Numbered from the stretch's first letter, positions 44,353 to 54,467 are shown. The stretch: DNA of 64,000 bases from Pedobacter planticolens (GCF_014172375.1 NZ_WNXD01000001.1:434001-498000), one strand, 5' to 3'. The notes: a model not told the origin generated them from the letters alone. Program-made: numbers and translations.

Positions 44353-45102
44353 TTAAATTGATGAAAGCGCCTTCAAATTCCACTCTTTAATTTCTTCAAT
44401 AGAAATTCGGTTTTCGTAAATCGCTTTACCTACCACAACACTTCTAATATCATATTGAGCGAGCTCTTTAATATCATCCATAGAACTCACGCCGCCAGAA
44501 GCAATTAATTTAATCATTGGAGAATGATTAAGTAGTTTTTGATATAAATCTACTGCTGCGCCCCCTAATTTTCCATCTTTGCTAATATCTGTACATAAAA
44601 AGCGGAAAAAGCCTAAGGCAAGGCACTTGTCAACATAATCCATCAATTTTATTGGCGAACTCTCCATCCAGCCCGAGTATTTGATTACTTCATCCAAAAC
44701 ATCAATTGCAATTACAATTCTATTAGCATAATCATCTTTTTTAGCAAAAGCTTTGCTTAAATCTGGTAAAAAATCTGGATTACTAATGGCTTGTGTGCCT
44801 ACAATAACGCGATGAATTCCAGAATCTAACAGATTATTTACTTGTTCAATAGTCCGTATTCCACCACCATATTGAACTCGCATATCGGTTTTTTTAATGA
44901 TATCAAATAATGTTTTTTGATTGCTAAAATCGCCTTTTGCGCCATTTAAATCAATAATATGAATAAAATCTGTACCGTTTGAGCGGTAACGTTCTATCAT
45001 TTCCTTAATGGAAACATCGTATTCGGTTTTCTGGTTATAATCGCCTTCGCGTAAGCGGACAACTTTTCCATCTAAAATATCAATTGCAGGGATAATGTAC
45101 AT
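44353..45102 (-). CDS. hisA: ProFAR isomerase HisA
   Basis: The 249-residue TIM barrel begins MYIIPAIDILDGKVVRL with the catalytic Asp (about 8). It has VQYGGGIRT, VGTQAI and CTDISKDGKLGG with the second Asp, plus IASGGVSS. It is the fourth histidine-pathway step. It starts 1 bp after the hisH stop. Confidence 0.97.
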   Translation of the reverse strand: MYIIPAIDILDGKVVRLREGDYNQKTEYDVSIKEMIERYRSNGTDFIHIIDLNGAKGDFSNQKTLFDIIKKTDMRVQYGGGIRTIEQVNNLLDSGIHRVIVGTQAISNPDFLPDLSKAFAKKDDYANRIVIAIDVLDEVIKYSGWMESSPIKLMDYVDKCLALGFFRFLCTDISKDGKLGGAAVDLYQKLLNHSPMIKLIASGGVSSMDDIKELAQYDIRSVVVGKAIYENRISIEEIKEWNLKALSSI

Positions 45103-45103
45103 T

Positions 45104-45697
45104 TTATGAACTTAGGTTTGAGAAGTTTTTCAATAAGCGTTCGCCCGCTTCACCAGATTTTTCTGGGTGAAACTGAACGCCATAAAAATTATCTTTTTGT
45201 ATTGCTGCCGAAAACTTGTTTCCATAATTAACAGACGCGATATCAAAAATAGGGTTATATTCAATAAAATAAGAATGCACAAAGTAAAACTGTGTACCCA
45301 GAGAAACATCCTTAAATAGTAAATTGTTTTTAAATTCTACTGTATTCCATCCCATATGGGGGATTTTAATACCCAACTCTTTATCAAAAAGTTTAGTGTT
45401 TAACGGAATGATATTTAATAAATTAGCGTCACCTTCTTCAGAATGTTGAGTAATTAACTGCATACCTACACAAATACCAAGGACAGGTTTTTTTAACGCT
45501 TTAATTGCATTTACTAAACCAGTTTGTTCTAGCTTTTTCATTGCTGCACCAGCATGTCCAACTCCAGGAATAATAATATGACTGTAGTTACCTAAATCAG
45601 CTTCTGTATTTACCATGCCATAGGCAATGTTTTGCCTTTCTAAAGCTGCAGTTAAAGAGAAAATATTGCCAGCTCCGTAATTAACTATTCCAATCAT
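45104..45697 (-). CDS. hisH: Imidazole glycerol phosphate synthase glutaminase subunit
   Basis: The 197-residue class I amidotransferase has the oxyanion Gly block IIPGVGHAGAAM, the nucleophile Cys in VLGICVGMQL (about 77), and the GVQFHPEKSG site with the catalytic His and Glu. It feeds ammonia to HisF. Confidence 0.98.
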   Translation of the reverse strand: MIGIVNYGAGNIFSLTAALERQNIAYGMVNTEADLGNYSHIIIPGVGHAGAAMKKLEQTGLVNAIKALKKPVLGICVGMQLITQHSEEGDANLLNIIPLNTKLFDKELGIKIPHMGWNTVEFKNNLLFKDVSLGTQFYFVHSYFIEYNPIFDIASVNYGNKFSAAIQKDNFYGVQFHPEKSGEAGERLLKNFSNLSS

Positions 45698-45704
45698 TTT
45701 TCAG

Positions 45705-46838
45705 TTATAATAATCCTTTAGTGCTCGGTAAAACTAATTTTTCAGCATCGCGTTTAACCGCCATTTTAATTGCTTTTGCAAAAGCTTTAAAGATAGCTTC
45801 AATTTTATGATGTTCGTTTTCGCCTTCCGCTTTAATGTTTAAATTGCATTTTGCTGCATCGCTGAAAGATTTAAAAAAGTGGAAAAACATCTCTGTTGGT
45901 ACATCTCCAACTTTTTCACGTTTAAATTCTGCGTCCCAAACTATCCAGTTTCTGCCGCCAAAATCTATGGCAACTTGTGCTAAGCAATCATCCATTGGTA
46001 AACAAAAACCATAACGCTCAATACCTAATTTATTGCCTAAAGCTTGTGCAAAAGCTTCACCAAGTGCAATTCCAGTATCTTCAACGGTGTGATGTTCGTC
46101 AATATGTAAATCGCCATTGGCGATAATATCCAAATTCATACTGCCGTGTCTGGCAATTTGGTCTAACATATGATCGAAGAAGTTTAAACCAGTTTTGATG
46201 TTTGCTTTTCCAGTTCCATCTAAATCTAAACCAATGGTGATATCAGTTTCATTCGTTTTGCGAAGGTGATTAACTTTTCTAGCTCCAGCTCTTAAAAATG
46301 TATAGATATCTTCCCATTTTTGAGTTTCTAAAGCGATGACATTAGCTAGCTCTTCGACTTTTGCCATGCCCTCATTAACACCTAATGCATCATTTTGACG
46401 TAAGAAAATTGCTTTTGCACCTAAGTTTTTCGCTAAAATAACATCGTTTAAACGGTCGCCAATTACAAATGAATTTTTCAAATCATAATCTTCGCCAAAA
46501 TACTTGGTCAATAAACCAGTTTGAGGCTTACGAGTGGGCGCATTATCCTTTGCAAATGTTCTATCAATTACAACTTCACTAAAGATAACCCCTTCGTTTG
46601 CGAAAGTATCTAGCATAAAATTGTGTACTGGCCAAAAGTTTTCTTCAGGATTAGAAGGCGTTCCCAAACCATCCTGATTGGTAACCATAACTAGTTCAAA
46701 ATCTAACTCTGTGGCAATTTTAGAAAGATAATATAATGCTCGAGGATAAAATTTCAGCTTTGCAAAACTGTCTACTTGTTCATCTTCAGGTTCAATATTT
46801 AAAGTGCCATCGCGGTCTATAAACAATACTTTCTTCAT
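45705..46838 (-). CDS. hisB: Bifunctional histidinol-phosphatase / imidazoleglycerol-phosphate dehydratase
   Basis: The 377-residue fusion has an N-terminal HAD phosphatase (FIDRDGTLN, about 6-14, and VIGDRLNDV) and a C-terminal dehydratase (about 185-377) with the metal-binding HHTVED and [13 protein letters not shown] motifs. It carries steps 6 and 8. Its first base overlaps the hisC stop by 1 bp. Confidence 0.97.
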   Translation of the reverse strand: MKKVLFIDRDGTLNIEPEDEQVDSFAKLKFYPRALYYLSKIATELDFELVMVTNQDGLGTPSNPEENFWPVHNFMLDTFANEGVIFSEVVIDRTFAKDNAPTRKPQTGLLTKYFGEDYDLKNSFVIGDRLNDVILAKNLGAKAIFLRQNDALGVNEGMAKVEELANVIALETQKWEDIYTFLRAGARKVNHLRKTNETDITIGLDLDGTGKANIKTGLNFFDHMLDQIARHGSMNLDIIANGDLHIDEHHTVEDTGIALGEAFAQALGNKLGIERYGFCLPMDDCLAQVAIDFGGRNWIVWDAEFKREKVGDVPTEMFFHFFKSFSDAAKCNLNIKAEGENEHHKIEAIFKAFAKAIKMAVKRDAEKLVLPSTKGLL

Positions 46839-47878
46839 TATAATTTTTCTAAAATATTTAATAATTGATTGTTTTCGTCAATCGTACCTATCGTTATTCT
46901 TAAACAACCTTCGCACAGCGATACCTTTGAACGATCGCGAACAATTATCCCTTTATCCACCAATAAATTGTAGGTATTCAACGCATCCGTCACTTCTACC
47001 AATATAAAATTAGCATCAGATGGATAGACTTTTTTCACAAGTGTAAGTTTGGCTAGTTCTGTACTTAATCTTTCTCGCTCTGCAACTGTAATTTTAATCC
47101 ACTCATTTACCTGTTGGATGTTTTCTAAAGCAGCCAAAGCTAAATCTTGTGTAGCTTGGTTGATATTGTACGGCGGTTTTACCTTGTTTAAAATATCAAT
47201 AACTGGTCGTGATGAAAATGCCATTCCTAAACGCAAAGCTGCTAATCCCCAAGCTTTAGAAAACGTTTGGAGGATAACCAAATTTGCATATTCAGTTAAT
47301 TCTTGAATAAATGTTTTCTGCTTTGCGAAATTGATATAAGCTTCATCAATTACTACTAAACCTTTAAAATTAGCTAGAATGGTTTCTATATCTGTTCTGT
47401 TAATTGAGTTTCCAGTGGGATTATTTGGCGAGCAAATGAAAATTATTTTTGTATTTGCGTCAATCGATTCTGCAATTTTCTCTAAATCCAATTGGAAATT
47501 AGGTAGTAGATCAACTTTTCTAATTTCAACATCGTTGATATTTGCCGAAACCTCATACATCCCATAAGTAGGAGGAAGGATAATCACATTGTCCTTTCCA
47601 GGATTGCAAAAAGCTCTAAATAATAAATCAATTGCTTCGTCGCTACCATTTCCTAAAAATGTATTTTCAATAGGAACACCTTTAATTTTGCTAATTGCGT
47701 CTTTTAAATCCAGTTGCAAAGGATCAGGATAACGGTTGTAATTTGCAGGTAATGGTGAACCAAAACTGTTTTCATTTGCATCTAAAAACACACTTGCTTG
47801 CCCTTTAAACTCATCTCTAGCGGTAGAATATGGTTTTAAAGTTTTTATATTTTCTCTTTGTAAGTCTTTAATGTCCAT
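46838..47878 (-). CDS. hisC: Histidinol-phosphate aminotransferase
   Basis: The 346-residue PLP enzyme shows the class II aminotransferase motifs: SPNNPTGN (about 155), [10 protein letters not shown] with the PLP-binding Asp/Tyr, and [14 protein letters not shown], in which the Lys is the Schiff-base residue (about 209). It makes histidinol phosphate. Confidence 0.97.
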   Translation of the reverse strand: MDIKDLQRENIKTLKPYSTARDEFKGQASVFLDANENSFGSPLPANYNRYPDPLQLDLKDAISKIKGVPIENTFLGNGSDEAIDLLFRAFCNPGKDNVIILPPTYGMYEVSANINDVEIRKVDLLPNFQLDLEKIAESIDANTKIIFICSPNNPTGNSINRTDIETILANFKGLVVIDEAYINFAKQKTFIQELTEYANLVILQTFSKAWGLAALRLGMAFSSRPVIDILNKVKPPYNINQATQDLALAALENIQQVNEWIKITVAERERLSTELAKLTLVKKVYPSDANFILVEVTDALNTYNLLVDKGIIVRDRSKVSLCEGCLRITIGTIDENNQLLNILEKL

Positions 47879-47883
47879 TTTTT

Positions 47884-48003
47884 ATAATTTTAGATAAAAG
47901 AACAAGGAGAAAAGATTAAAGACAATAGGTTTAAATCATTTTTCCAAAAACTGTTCTTTATTCTTTGCATTTTCATCCTTGTTCTTTGCTCTTTATTCCT
48001 TGT
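47884..48003. repeat. 'ttccttgttctttgctc' word region overlapping the hisD 3' end
   Basis: The hisD-hisC gap and the end of hisD contain repeated words TTGTTCTTT, ATTCCTTGTTCT and CAAGGAGAAAAGATTAAAGA in both orientations. The word ATTCCTTGTTC (reverse complement GAACAAGGAAT) also occurs at the 5' end of gldG near 796-808. It encodes the HisD tail EQGIKSKEQG. Confidence 0.65.
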
Positions 48004-49277
48004 TCTAATCGTATACTTATCGCATTTTTATGCGCTTGTAAACCTTCGGCTGTTGCCAAAATCTCAACTGTATTGCCAATATTTTTTAAACCTTCGGCTG
48101 ATAAATGCTGAAAAGTGATTTTCTTTAAAAAAGTATCAACTGAAACTCCTGAAAAAGCTCTAGCAAATCCACTTGTTGGTAAAGTGTGATTAGTTCCGGA
48201 AGCATAATCTCCAGCACTTTCTGGAGTTAAATTTCCTAAAAACACAGAACCTACATTAATAATTAATGGAATAAGTGGCTCAAATTTCTCAGTAGCCAAA
48301 ATTAAATGTTCTGGAGCGTATGCATTACTGAAATCCATTGCCTCAATTAAATTCTCAGTATAAACTATATAAGAATTTTCAATCGCTTTGGTTGCGATGT
48401 CTTTTCTAGGAAGTTCCGTTAACTGCTTTTCAATTTCCAAAATAGTTTCAGTAATAATTTCTTTCGATGTTGCTACTAATATCGCTTGACTGTCTGTTCC
48501 ATGTTCTGCTTGGGCTAGTAAATCGGCTGCAACAAATGCCGGATTTGCTGTTTCATCAGCTACTACTAAAACCTCCGATGGACCGGCTGGCATGTCAATC
48601 GCAACTGTATTTTGAACTTGCTTTTTTGCCTCGGTTACATAGCGATTTCCAGGCCCGAAAATCTTGTCAACTTTCGGAATTGTTTTAGTTCCAAAAGCCA
48701 TGGCTCCGACAGCTTGGGCACCTCCAACTAAGTATACTTTTTCGATGTTTAACAAGGTCGAAACGTAAGCAATATAGGTGTTGATTTTGCCGTCACTTTG
48801 TGGCGGAGAACAGACTACAATTTCTTTGCATCCAGCAATTTTTGCGGGTATGCCAAGCATCAAAAAAGTGCTCGGTAAAACTGCTGTTCCACCTGGAATA
48901 TATAGTCCAACTTTTTCAATTGCTCTTGCTTCTCTCCAACAATTTACGCCGGGCATTGTTTCAATTTTTGCTTCAGTTTTTAACTGAGCCTCATGAAATT
49001 TGTAGATGTTTTGGTAAGCAACATCAATGGCGTTTTTTACTTCTTTTGGGATTTGTTTTGCCAACTCAATTAGCTCTTCCTTACCAATAAATAAAGATGA
49101 TAATTTAACTTTATCAAATTGTTCTGCGTAGGAGAGGAGTGCAGAATCGCCATCAGATTTTACAGTAGAAATAATGTTTTGAACCCTAGAATTGATTAAA
49201 TTATCGTCTTCCACCTTGCGTGAACACAATTCCTCTCTTACTTGTTGAGTTAAATCTTTATAGTCGTAGATTTTCAA
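47973..49277 (-). CDS. hisD: Histidinol dehydrogenase
   Basis: The 434-residue enzyme shows the HisD hallmarks: the zinc/catalytic region LAQAEHGTDSQAILV, the NVGSVFLGNLTPESAGDYASGTNHTLPT stretch (about 344-371) and SVDTFLKKITFQHL. It oxidises histidinol to histidine in two NAD steps. The last ten residues (EQGIKSKEQG) are beyond the family core and are encoded by an intergenic word repeat. Confidence 0.97.
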   Translation of the reverse strand: MKIYDYKDLTQQVREELCSRKVEDDNLINSRVQNIISTVKSDGDSALLSYAEQFDKVKLSSLFIGKEELIELAKQIPKEVKNAIDVAYQNIYKFHEAQLKTEAKIETMPGVNCWREARAIEKVGLYIPGGTAVLPSTFLMLGIPAKIAGCKEIVVCSPPQSDGKINTYIAYVSTLLNIEKVYLVGGAQAVGAMAFGTKTIPKVDKIFGPGNRYVTEAKKQVQNTVAIDMPAGPSEVLVVADETANPAFVAADLLAQAEHGTDSQAILVATSKEIITETILEIEKQLTELPRKDIATKAIENSYIVYTENLIEAMDFSNAYAPEHLILATEKFEPLIPLIINVGSVFLGNLTPESAGDYASGTNHTLPTSGFARAFSGVSVDTFLKKITFQHLSAEGLKNIGNTVEILATAEGLQAHKNAISIRLEQGIKSKEQG

Positions 49278-49346
49278 TGCTTTATATTTTGTATTTAACT
49301 AATAGTTAATATATATTTAGCTGTTTTTAGTGTTTTTTTTGATAAA

Positions 49347-50198
49347 TTATGTAATAATTTTCTCAATTGGCATCACTACAATTCCTTCAGCGCCAGCTAA
49401 TTTTAAACTGTTTATTTTTTCCCAAAAATCTTGCTCAGCAATTACAGAATGTACGGCTACCCAACCTTCTTCAAATAGAGGAACTATGGTAGGACTTTTT
49501 ACGCCTGGCACTAAATCTACTACAGCTTGTAAATTTTCTTTAGCTACATTTAATACTACATATTTTGTAGCTTTTGCTCTTAGTACAGATTGAATGCGTT
49601 GCAGTAATTCTAGTACTTCTGGATTCAATTCCATTCCTTTGCTAGCAATTAAAACAGCTTCAGAATCCATCACATTTTTGAATGGTTTTAAGCCGTTACT
49701 TTTTAAAGTTCCGCCTGTAGAAACGATGTCGAAAATTGCATCACTTAAGCCTAAACCTGGGCCGATTTCTACCGAACCAGAAATGTTTCTAATCTGCGCA
49801 TCGACGTTATTTTCTGAAAGATATTTTTGAAGAATTACTGGGTAAGAAGTAGCAATTGCTTTGCCATTTAATTGCGAAAGTTCGGTGATAGTGCTAGTGC
49901 TTTGAACAGCGATTTTTAGGGTGCATTTTCCGAAACCTAGCTTCTGCAAATAAGACACATCAGCGCCTGCTTCGATAATTACATTTTCGCCAACAATGCC
50001 TAAATCGGCAATGCCATCTTGAACATATTCTGGGATATCATCATCTCTTAAAAAAAGAATTTCTAGAGGGAAGTTAGCAACTGTTGCTATTAATGAACTT
50101 TTGTAGTTTTCGAAAGAAAGACCACAATTTTTAAGAATTTCTACTGATTTTTCGTTTAATCTACCCGATTTTTGGATAGCGATTTTGAGTGTTTTCAC
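49347..50198 (-). CDS. hisG: ATP phosphoribosyltransferase, long form
   Basis: The 283-residue enzyme is the long type with a C-terminal ACT-like regulatory domain (about 215-283), the target for histidine feedback. The phosphoribosyl-binding motif EIGPGLGLSDAIFDIVSTGGTL lies at about 145-167. It starts the pathway. It is the first gene after the his leader peptide. Confidence 0.97.
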   Translation of the reverse strand: MKTLKIAIQKSGRLNEKSVEILKNCGLSFENYKSSLIATVANFPLEILFLRDDDIPEYVQDGIADLGIVGENVIIEAGADVSYLQKLGFGKCTLKIAVQSTSTITELSQLNGKAIATSYPVILQKYLSENNVDAQIRNISGSVEIGPGLGLSDAIFDIVSTGGTLKSNGLKPFKNVMDSEAVLIASKGMELNPEVLELLQRIQSVLRAKATKYVVLNVAKENLQAVVDLVPGVKSPTIVPLFEEGWVAVHSVIAEQDFWEKINSLKLAGAEGIVVMPIEKIIT

Positions 50199-50236
50199 TT
50201 TGTATAAAATTAGGAATAAGAATATTGAATCTGTTT

Positions 50237-50259
50237 AAAAACCGTTTTGCGTACAAAAC
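50237..50259 (-). terminator. Weak candidate attenuator hairpin before hisG
   Basis: On the minus strand, GTTTTG (50254-50259) and CAAAAC (50244-50249) form a 6-bp stem with loop TACG. It is followed by GGTTTTT (50237-50243). The stem is AT-rich and short, so it is only a candidate terminator for attenuation. Confidence 0.3.
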
Positions 50260-50265
50260 ATATAT

Positions 50266-50325
50266 CTATCTATCGCCACAATGGCGATGATGTAAATGTA
50301 CGTGATGGTTTAAAACTTGGATCAT
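50266..50325 (-). CDS. hisL: His operon leader peptide
   Basis: A 19-codon frame on the minus strand reads MIQVLNHHVHLHHRHCGDR and then TAG (50266-50268). Six of residues 7-15 are His (7, 8, 10, 12, 13, 15). It ends 67 bp before hisG, on the same strand and after a good promoter. Clustered His codons before a his operon are the classic sign of transcription attenuation by ribosome stalling. A 7-bp hairpin (ATCGCCA/TGGCGAT, 50272-50288) lies over the last His codons. It is too short for normal gene finders. Confidence 0.9.
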   Translation of the reverse strand: MIQVLNHHVHLHHRHCGDR

Positions 50326-50365
50326 AATATTGCTTTCTTTCCGTAATTTTGAAGAGAAGATGATG

Positions 50366-50395
50366 CAAATATAGCTTTGAAAATGTAAAATCAAA
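50366..50395 (-). promoter_or_regulatory. Promoter of the his operon
   Basis: On the minus strand TTTG (50392-50395) and TATATTTG (50366-50373) are separated by 18 nt. This closely matches the Bacteroidota -33/-7 promoter (TTTG, TAnnTTTG). The start point would be about 35 nt before the hisL ATG. Confidence 0.65.
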
Positions 50396-50467
50396 AAAAT
50401 ATGGCATTTTATTTGAAGTATATTATATAACTCTACCTTAAAAAACTATCATCTAAATACTGAAAAA

Positions 50468-52045
50468 TTGAAGAAAACGTTACTCTTTTTAGCCTTATGT
50501 TTGTTTTTGAGCTCTTGTGGGTGGTTTAATAAGCAACCTGAAATAGCAACTGTACTAGCTAAACATTTCGATAATAAACTCTATAAAAAATTTGACACTG
50601 TAGCTTACGATCTCATTTTTAGTAAAAAAATGGACGAAGTGAGGCATAATTTGTCCAACCCGAAAGTAACAAAGGCTTTTTACGCCGCTCATAAAAATAA
50701 TCCGATATTAATTACTCGGTTTTATACCAATGGCGGAATAGATACTTTAGAAAGTTATTTGAAAGGAAGCAAAGCTGATGGCTTTAATCCAGAAATATTT
50801 CATCTTAATGAATTAACAGGATTGCTTAAAACCTTGGATTCTAACAAATTTAAAAATATAGAAGAAGTTTATCCAGTAATAGCAGAATTAGAAATAAAAA
50901 CTGCAGATGCCTTGTTGAAATATAGCAGTTTTATAAAATATGGAAGTGTAAATCCGCTGCGATTATTTAATCGTTACAGCATTGCGGTTAAACGACCGGA
51001 TAGTTTAAAATTGGATTCTGTGTTGAATACTGAAGATCTAGTTTCTGTCTTAAAAAATGCGCAACCAACATCAAAAAGTTACGTGGATTTGAAGCGTGAA
51101 TTGGCTGTTTATCGAGATAATTTGAAGTCGGAAAATGATCCAGCAATTCGGATTATAAAATTAAATATGGAGCGTTTACGCTGGCAATTACCTATACAAA
51201 CTGATGAAGTTGTGATGGTGAATATCCCAGATTTTTCTTTAACATGGTTTAATAAATCGGATACATTAACACACATGAATGTATGTGTAGGAGGTAAAAG
51301 AGAAGAAGGATATGCCGAAAAAATGAAGGCGTATTTAAAGTCTGGTAATTTAGATGACAAACCAAAAAACCATGAAACTCCACAGTTGGTAAGTGTTTTT
51401 AATGCTATACAAGTTAATCCAATTTGGAATATTCCAGTAAGTATTGCGCAAAGTGAAATTTATTGGCAAGCTAGAAAAGATCCTTATTACCTATCAAATA
51501 ATAACATAAAAGTTTACATGAGGGGTAAGCAAGTTTATGATCCTGATACTATTCAATGGGACCAATATCCTAGAGAAAAACTGCCATTTGAATTTAAACA
51601 AGGCTCTGGAGAAGGAAATGCTCTAGGTAAATTCAAGTTCATTTTTGATAATAGTTCGAGCATTTATTTGCATGATACCAATAATAAAAGAGGATTTAAA
51701 TTAGCAAATAGGGCAATTAGTCATGGTTGTGTGCGGATAGAAAAACCATTAGAATTTGCGCAATTAATGGTGCGAAACAAAAGTCAATACGATGATTTGC
51801 GAATGGATGTAAACTTGCCACCTGTTGATACCACCAGAATGCCGCAATTCAAGAAAAAACAAGCTAAAAGAATAGATACATTAAATGTGTTTCAGCTAAA
51901 GCCAACTTGGTTTGCAACTAGAAAAAAAGTTTCTGTTGTGATTAGTTATTATACCGCATGGGCGGAAAATGGCAAAGTGCAATTTAGACCAGATGTTTAT
52001 AATTATGATGGCATATTATGGGATGCAATTAAAAAATACATGTAA
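50468..52045 (+). CDS. L,D-transpeptidase with YkuD domain (YcbB-like)
   Basis: The 525-residue lipoprotein has a signal peptide with lipobox FLSSCG (Cys about 17). A long N-terminal scaffold holds a putative peptidoglycan-binding part, and a C-terminal YkuD domain contains the catalytic SHGCVRIE (Cys about 419) and a His in YLHDT. It cross-links peptidoglycan through 3-3 bonds. The start codon is TTG; no ATG precedes the signal peptide in frame. It is divergent from the his operon. Confidence 0.9.
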   Translation: MKKTLLFLALCLFLSSCGWFNKQPEIATVLAKHFDNKLYKKFDTVAYDLIFSKKMDEVRHNLSNPKVTKAFYAAHKNNPILITRFYTNGGIDTLESYLKGSKADGFNPEIFHLNELTGLLKTLDSNKFKNIEEVYPVIAELEIKTADALLKYSSFIKYGSVNPLRLFNRYSIAVKRPDSLKLDSVLNTEDLVSVLKNAQPTSKSYVDLKRELAVYRDNLKSENDPAIRIIKLNMERLRWQLPIQTDEVVMVNIPDFSLTWFNKSDTLTHMNVCVGGKREEGYAEKMKAYLKSGNLDDKPKNHETPQLVSVFNAIQVNPIWNIPVSIAQSEIYWQARKDPYYLSNNNIKVYMRGKQVYDPDTIQWDQYPREKLPFEFKQGSGEGNALGKFKFIFDNSSSIYLHDTNNKRGFKLANRAISHGCVRIEKPLEFAQLMVRNKSQYDDLRMDVNLPPVDTTRMPQFKKKQAKRIDTLNVFQLKPTWFATRKKVSVVISYYTAWAENGKVQFRPDVYNYDGILWDAIKKYM

Positions 52046-52073
52046 TTTAATACTTTTGTGAGGCTAAAAACAT

Positions 52074-52865
52074 TTAATCCATAGCATGATTCGCTGTATC
52101 TAATGCGAAATTTGCTGCTAAAGTTTCATCCAAATATTTTGATTGATAAGTTTCAGCGCTTTTATTGATGAATAAAACAGTTTTATCTTCAATAGTCGCA
52201 ATTACTTTATTGGCTACTTCTGGTGCTACGGCTGGGCAACCTTGACTTCGGCCTAATCGACCTAAAGCATTGATGGTTTCTCTGCTTACATAAGAAGCTC
52301 CATGTACTACAATGGAACGGTTACGAGCATTGTTATTGAAGCCTTCATCAACCCCGTCTAATTTAAGTGATTTACCATGAATTCCTTTGTAAATCTCCCC
52401 AGTTACATAAAAACCAAGACTACTGCTAAAAGAATTGTTGTTGTTAGAAAAATATTTAGCCTCGTTTCCGCCACTACGCTCACCATGAGCAACCCAAGTA
52501 TTTAAAAGAATTTCTTTTTTGTCTAAATCAATAATATAGAATCTTTTACTAGTGCTCGATTGATCAAAATCAGCAATAGTTAAAATAGATTTGTCTGAAA
52601 GTTGTCCGGATTTTTTCAAATTATAAAAACCAGTTAATGCTTTTTCAAACACAGGAAAATTTAAGCCCGCTTCTTTTAAATGTGTAGCATTATATAAGTC
52701 ATTAACATGCTTAATGTAAATGCTATCTAACCCAGCAATACTTCTATGTTTGATAATTCTGCTTTTAATGATGGGTTCTTTTTTCTTTGCTGCTTTCCAT
52801 CCTGTAATGGTTAAACAAACGGCAATAGATAAAAATCCGGCAGCTCTTAAAATGTACTTTCTCAT
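52074..52865 (-). CDS. L,D-transpeptidase-like YkuD_2 protein
   Basis: The 263-residue protein has a signal anchor (about 5-24) and the YkuD_2 (murein L,D-transpeptidase catalytic-domain family) motif IVVHGASYVS and LGRSQGCPAVAPE with the Cys. It differs from the canonical YkuD motif HGCVR. It is convergent to the other L,D-transpeptidase with a 28-bp gap. Confidence 0.88.
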   Translation of the reverse strand: MRKYILRAAGFLSIAVCLTITGWKAAKKKEPIIKSRIIKHRSIAGLDSIYIKHVNDLYNATHLKEAGLNFPVFEKALTGFYNLKKSGQLSDKSILTIADFDQSSTSKRFYIIDLDKKEILLNTWVAHGERSGGNEAKYFSNNNNSFSSSLGFYVTGEIYKGIHGKSLKLDGVDEGFNNNARNRSIVVHGASYVSRETINALGRLGRSQGCPAVAPEVANKVIATIEDKTVLFINKSAETYQSKYLDETLAANFALDTANHAMD

Positions 52866-53032
52866 ATTTTTTCGGTATCTCGTTCACAATAATCTTAGTA
52901 TGAGTTTTCTATATAGGCAGTTTTAATTTAGATTTAATTATATGCAAATATACGCAATTCTTTATTTGCATTCTTTTTTGAATGTCATTATTGCCTTTTT
53001 ATGATTTATTTAATTTATTGATTAATAGTAAT

Positions 53033-53986
53033 TTACGTTAATTTTAGTGATTTTGGTTGACTATTTCTATACTTAACTAAGTTGATGAGAAGGACGCTTC
53101 CTAAAATTACAATCAACCCAAAAATCTGTAATAGTGTGATTTTTTCATCAGTAAAACATAAACTTAATAATACTGCAACCACAGGATTTACGTAGGCGTA
53201 AGTGCTAACCTGAGTAGCCGGACGTACTTTTAATAACCATACATAAGCGCTAAAGGCAGCGATGGAACCGAATATAATTAAATAAATTACGGATAACCAA
53301 GCATCAAGTGAAACATTTTTCCATTCAAAACTGCCATATTCAGCACTAAATACACTTCCAGGAATAAATGCGATACCTGCAGCTATCATTTGCCATGCAG
53401 TATTTACCGAGACAGAACTATTTGATGGCGATTTATATTTTGAATACAATGAACCTCCTGCCCAAGCAATTGGTCCAACTATTAATAATATCATACCTAT
53501 AATCTGTGTAGTGCTTTGACTGGTTTGTAAAATATGCAAAACTTGTTCTCCAAAAAGTAGAATTACACCAATAAAACCTACAATTAAACCAATTATTGTA
53601 GAGGTGCTACTTAAATTCTCCTTCCATTTTGGCTTATCCAATAATACAAACCAAATTGCAGCAGAAGCAACCATAATAGCAACCAGTCCACTCGGTATAA
53701 ATTGTTCAACCCAAATTACAATTCCGTTACCTATGCCGAGCATTAAAACCCCGCTTATTATGGCTGGTTTTATAAGACTTTTATCGAGAATTTTTTGTCC
53801 AGTTATTTTACACCAAGCTAACAATAACAGGCCAGCTATTATAAAACGAAAAGTGCCCAGAATAAAGGGTGGAAATCCGCCTAAAGCTTTTTGAATAAAA
53901 AAATAAGTAGAACCCCACACGATGTAAACGATAGCAAAAGCAAGGTAAACTTTGAATAATAAGACTGGTTTTTTAGTAGCTTCCAT
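53033..53986 (-). CDS. EamA/DMT-family transporter
   Basis: The 317-residue protein has ten predicted membrane helices in two EamA repeats. The first begins YIVWGSTYFFIQKALGGFPPF and the second GGSLYSKYKSP. Members export amino acids or metabolites; the YedA group is closest. The Lrp regulator gene lies 19 bp upstream on the same strand, suggesting amino-acid control. Confidence 0.92.
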   Translation of the reverse strand: MEATKKPVLLFKVYLAFAIVYIVWGSTYFFIQKALGGFPPFILGTFRFIIAGLLLLAWCKITGQKILDKSLIKPAIISGVLMLGIGNGIVIWVEQFIPSGLVAIMVASAAIWFVLLDKPKWKENLSSTSTIIGLIVGFIGVILLFGEQVLHILQTSQSTTQIIGMILLIVGPIAWAGGSLYSKYKSPSNSSVSVNTAWQMIAAGIAFIPGSVFSAEYGSFEWKNVSLDAWLSVIYLIIFGSIAAFSAYVWLLKVRPATQVSTYAYVNPVVAVLLSLCFTDEKITLLQIFGLIVILGSVLLINLVKYRNSQPKSLKLT

Positions 53987-54005
53987 AATAAAGGGATAAA
54001 AGAGA

Positions 54006-54467
54006 TTATAATTCGGGAATATTTAAGGATTGATCTTCTTTAACTGTTTCTAAAACGATGGTGGTTTTAATGGATAATATGTTTGGGATTTTACTAAATG
54101 AACTCCGCATTAATTCCATTAATGAAGCTGAATCTGCGGTTCTTACTTTTACCAGAAAACAATCATCACCTGCAATAACATGAACTTCTTGTACTTCTTT
54201 AATTTTAGCAAGTTCGTCAGCAGTTGTGGTACAACCTAGGCTCTGAGAGGATTTCATAGAGATAAATGCCAAAAGTTTTAGATCAACAGCATTTGGGTTG
54301 ATCTTAGCACTATATTGAGTAATCACATTTTTTTGCTCTAGCTTTTTAACACGCTCTAATACTGCTGATGGCGCCATATTTAGTTCTTTAGCGATGTGAA
54401 TATTTGATATCCTAGAATTTTCTTGCATCAACCTTAAAATGGTTAAATCAATTTTATCTAAAGTCAT
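54006..54467 (-). CDS. Lrp/AsnC-family transcriptional regulator
   Basis: The 153-residue protein has an N-terminal winged helix (LDKIDLTILRLMQENSRISNIHIAKELNMAPSAVLERVKKLE-type, about 2-45) and a C-terminal RAM ligand domain with VIAGDDCFLVKVR. It should sense an amino acid and control the adjacent EamA exporter. The gap of 211 bp upstream to the TlpA-like gene is AT-rich and holds no gene. Confidence 0.95.
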   Translation of the reverse strand: MTLDKIDLTILRLMQENSRISNIHIAKELNMAPSAVLERVKKLEQKNVITQYSAKINPNAVDLKLLAFISMKSSQSLGCTTTADELAKIKEVQEVHVIAGDDCFLVKVRTADSASLMELMRSSFSKIPNILSIKTTIVLETVKEDQSLNIPEL

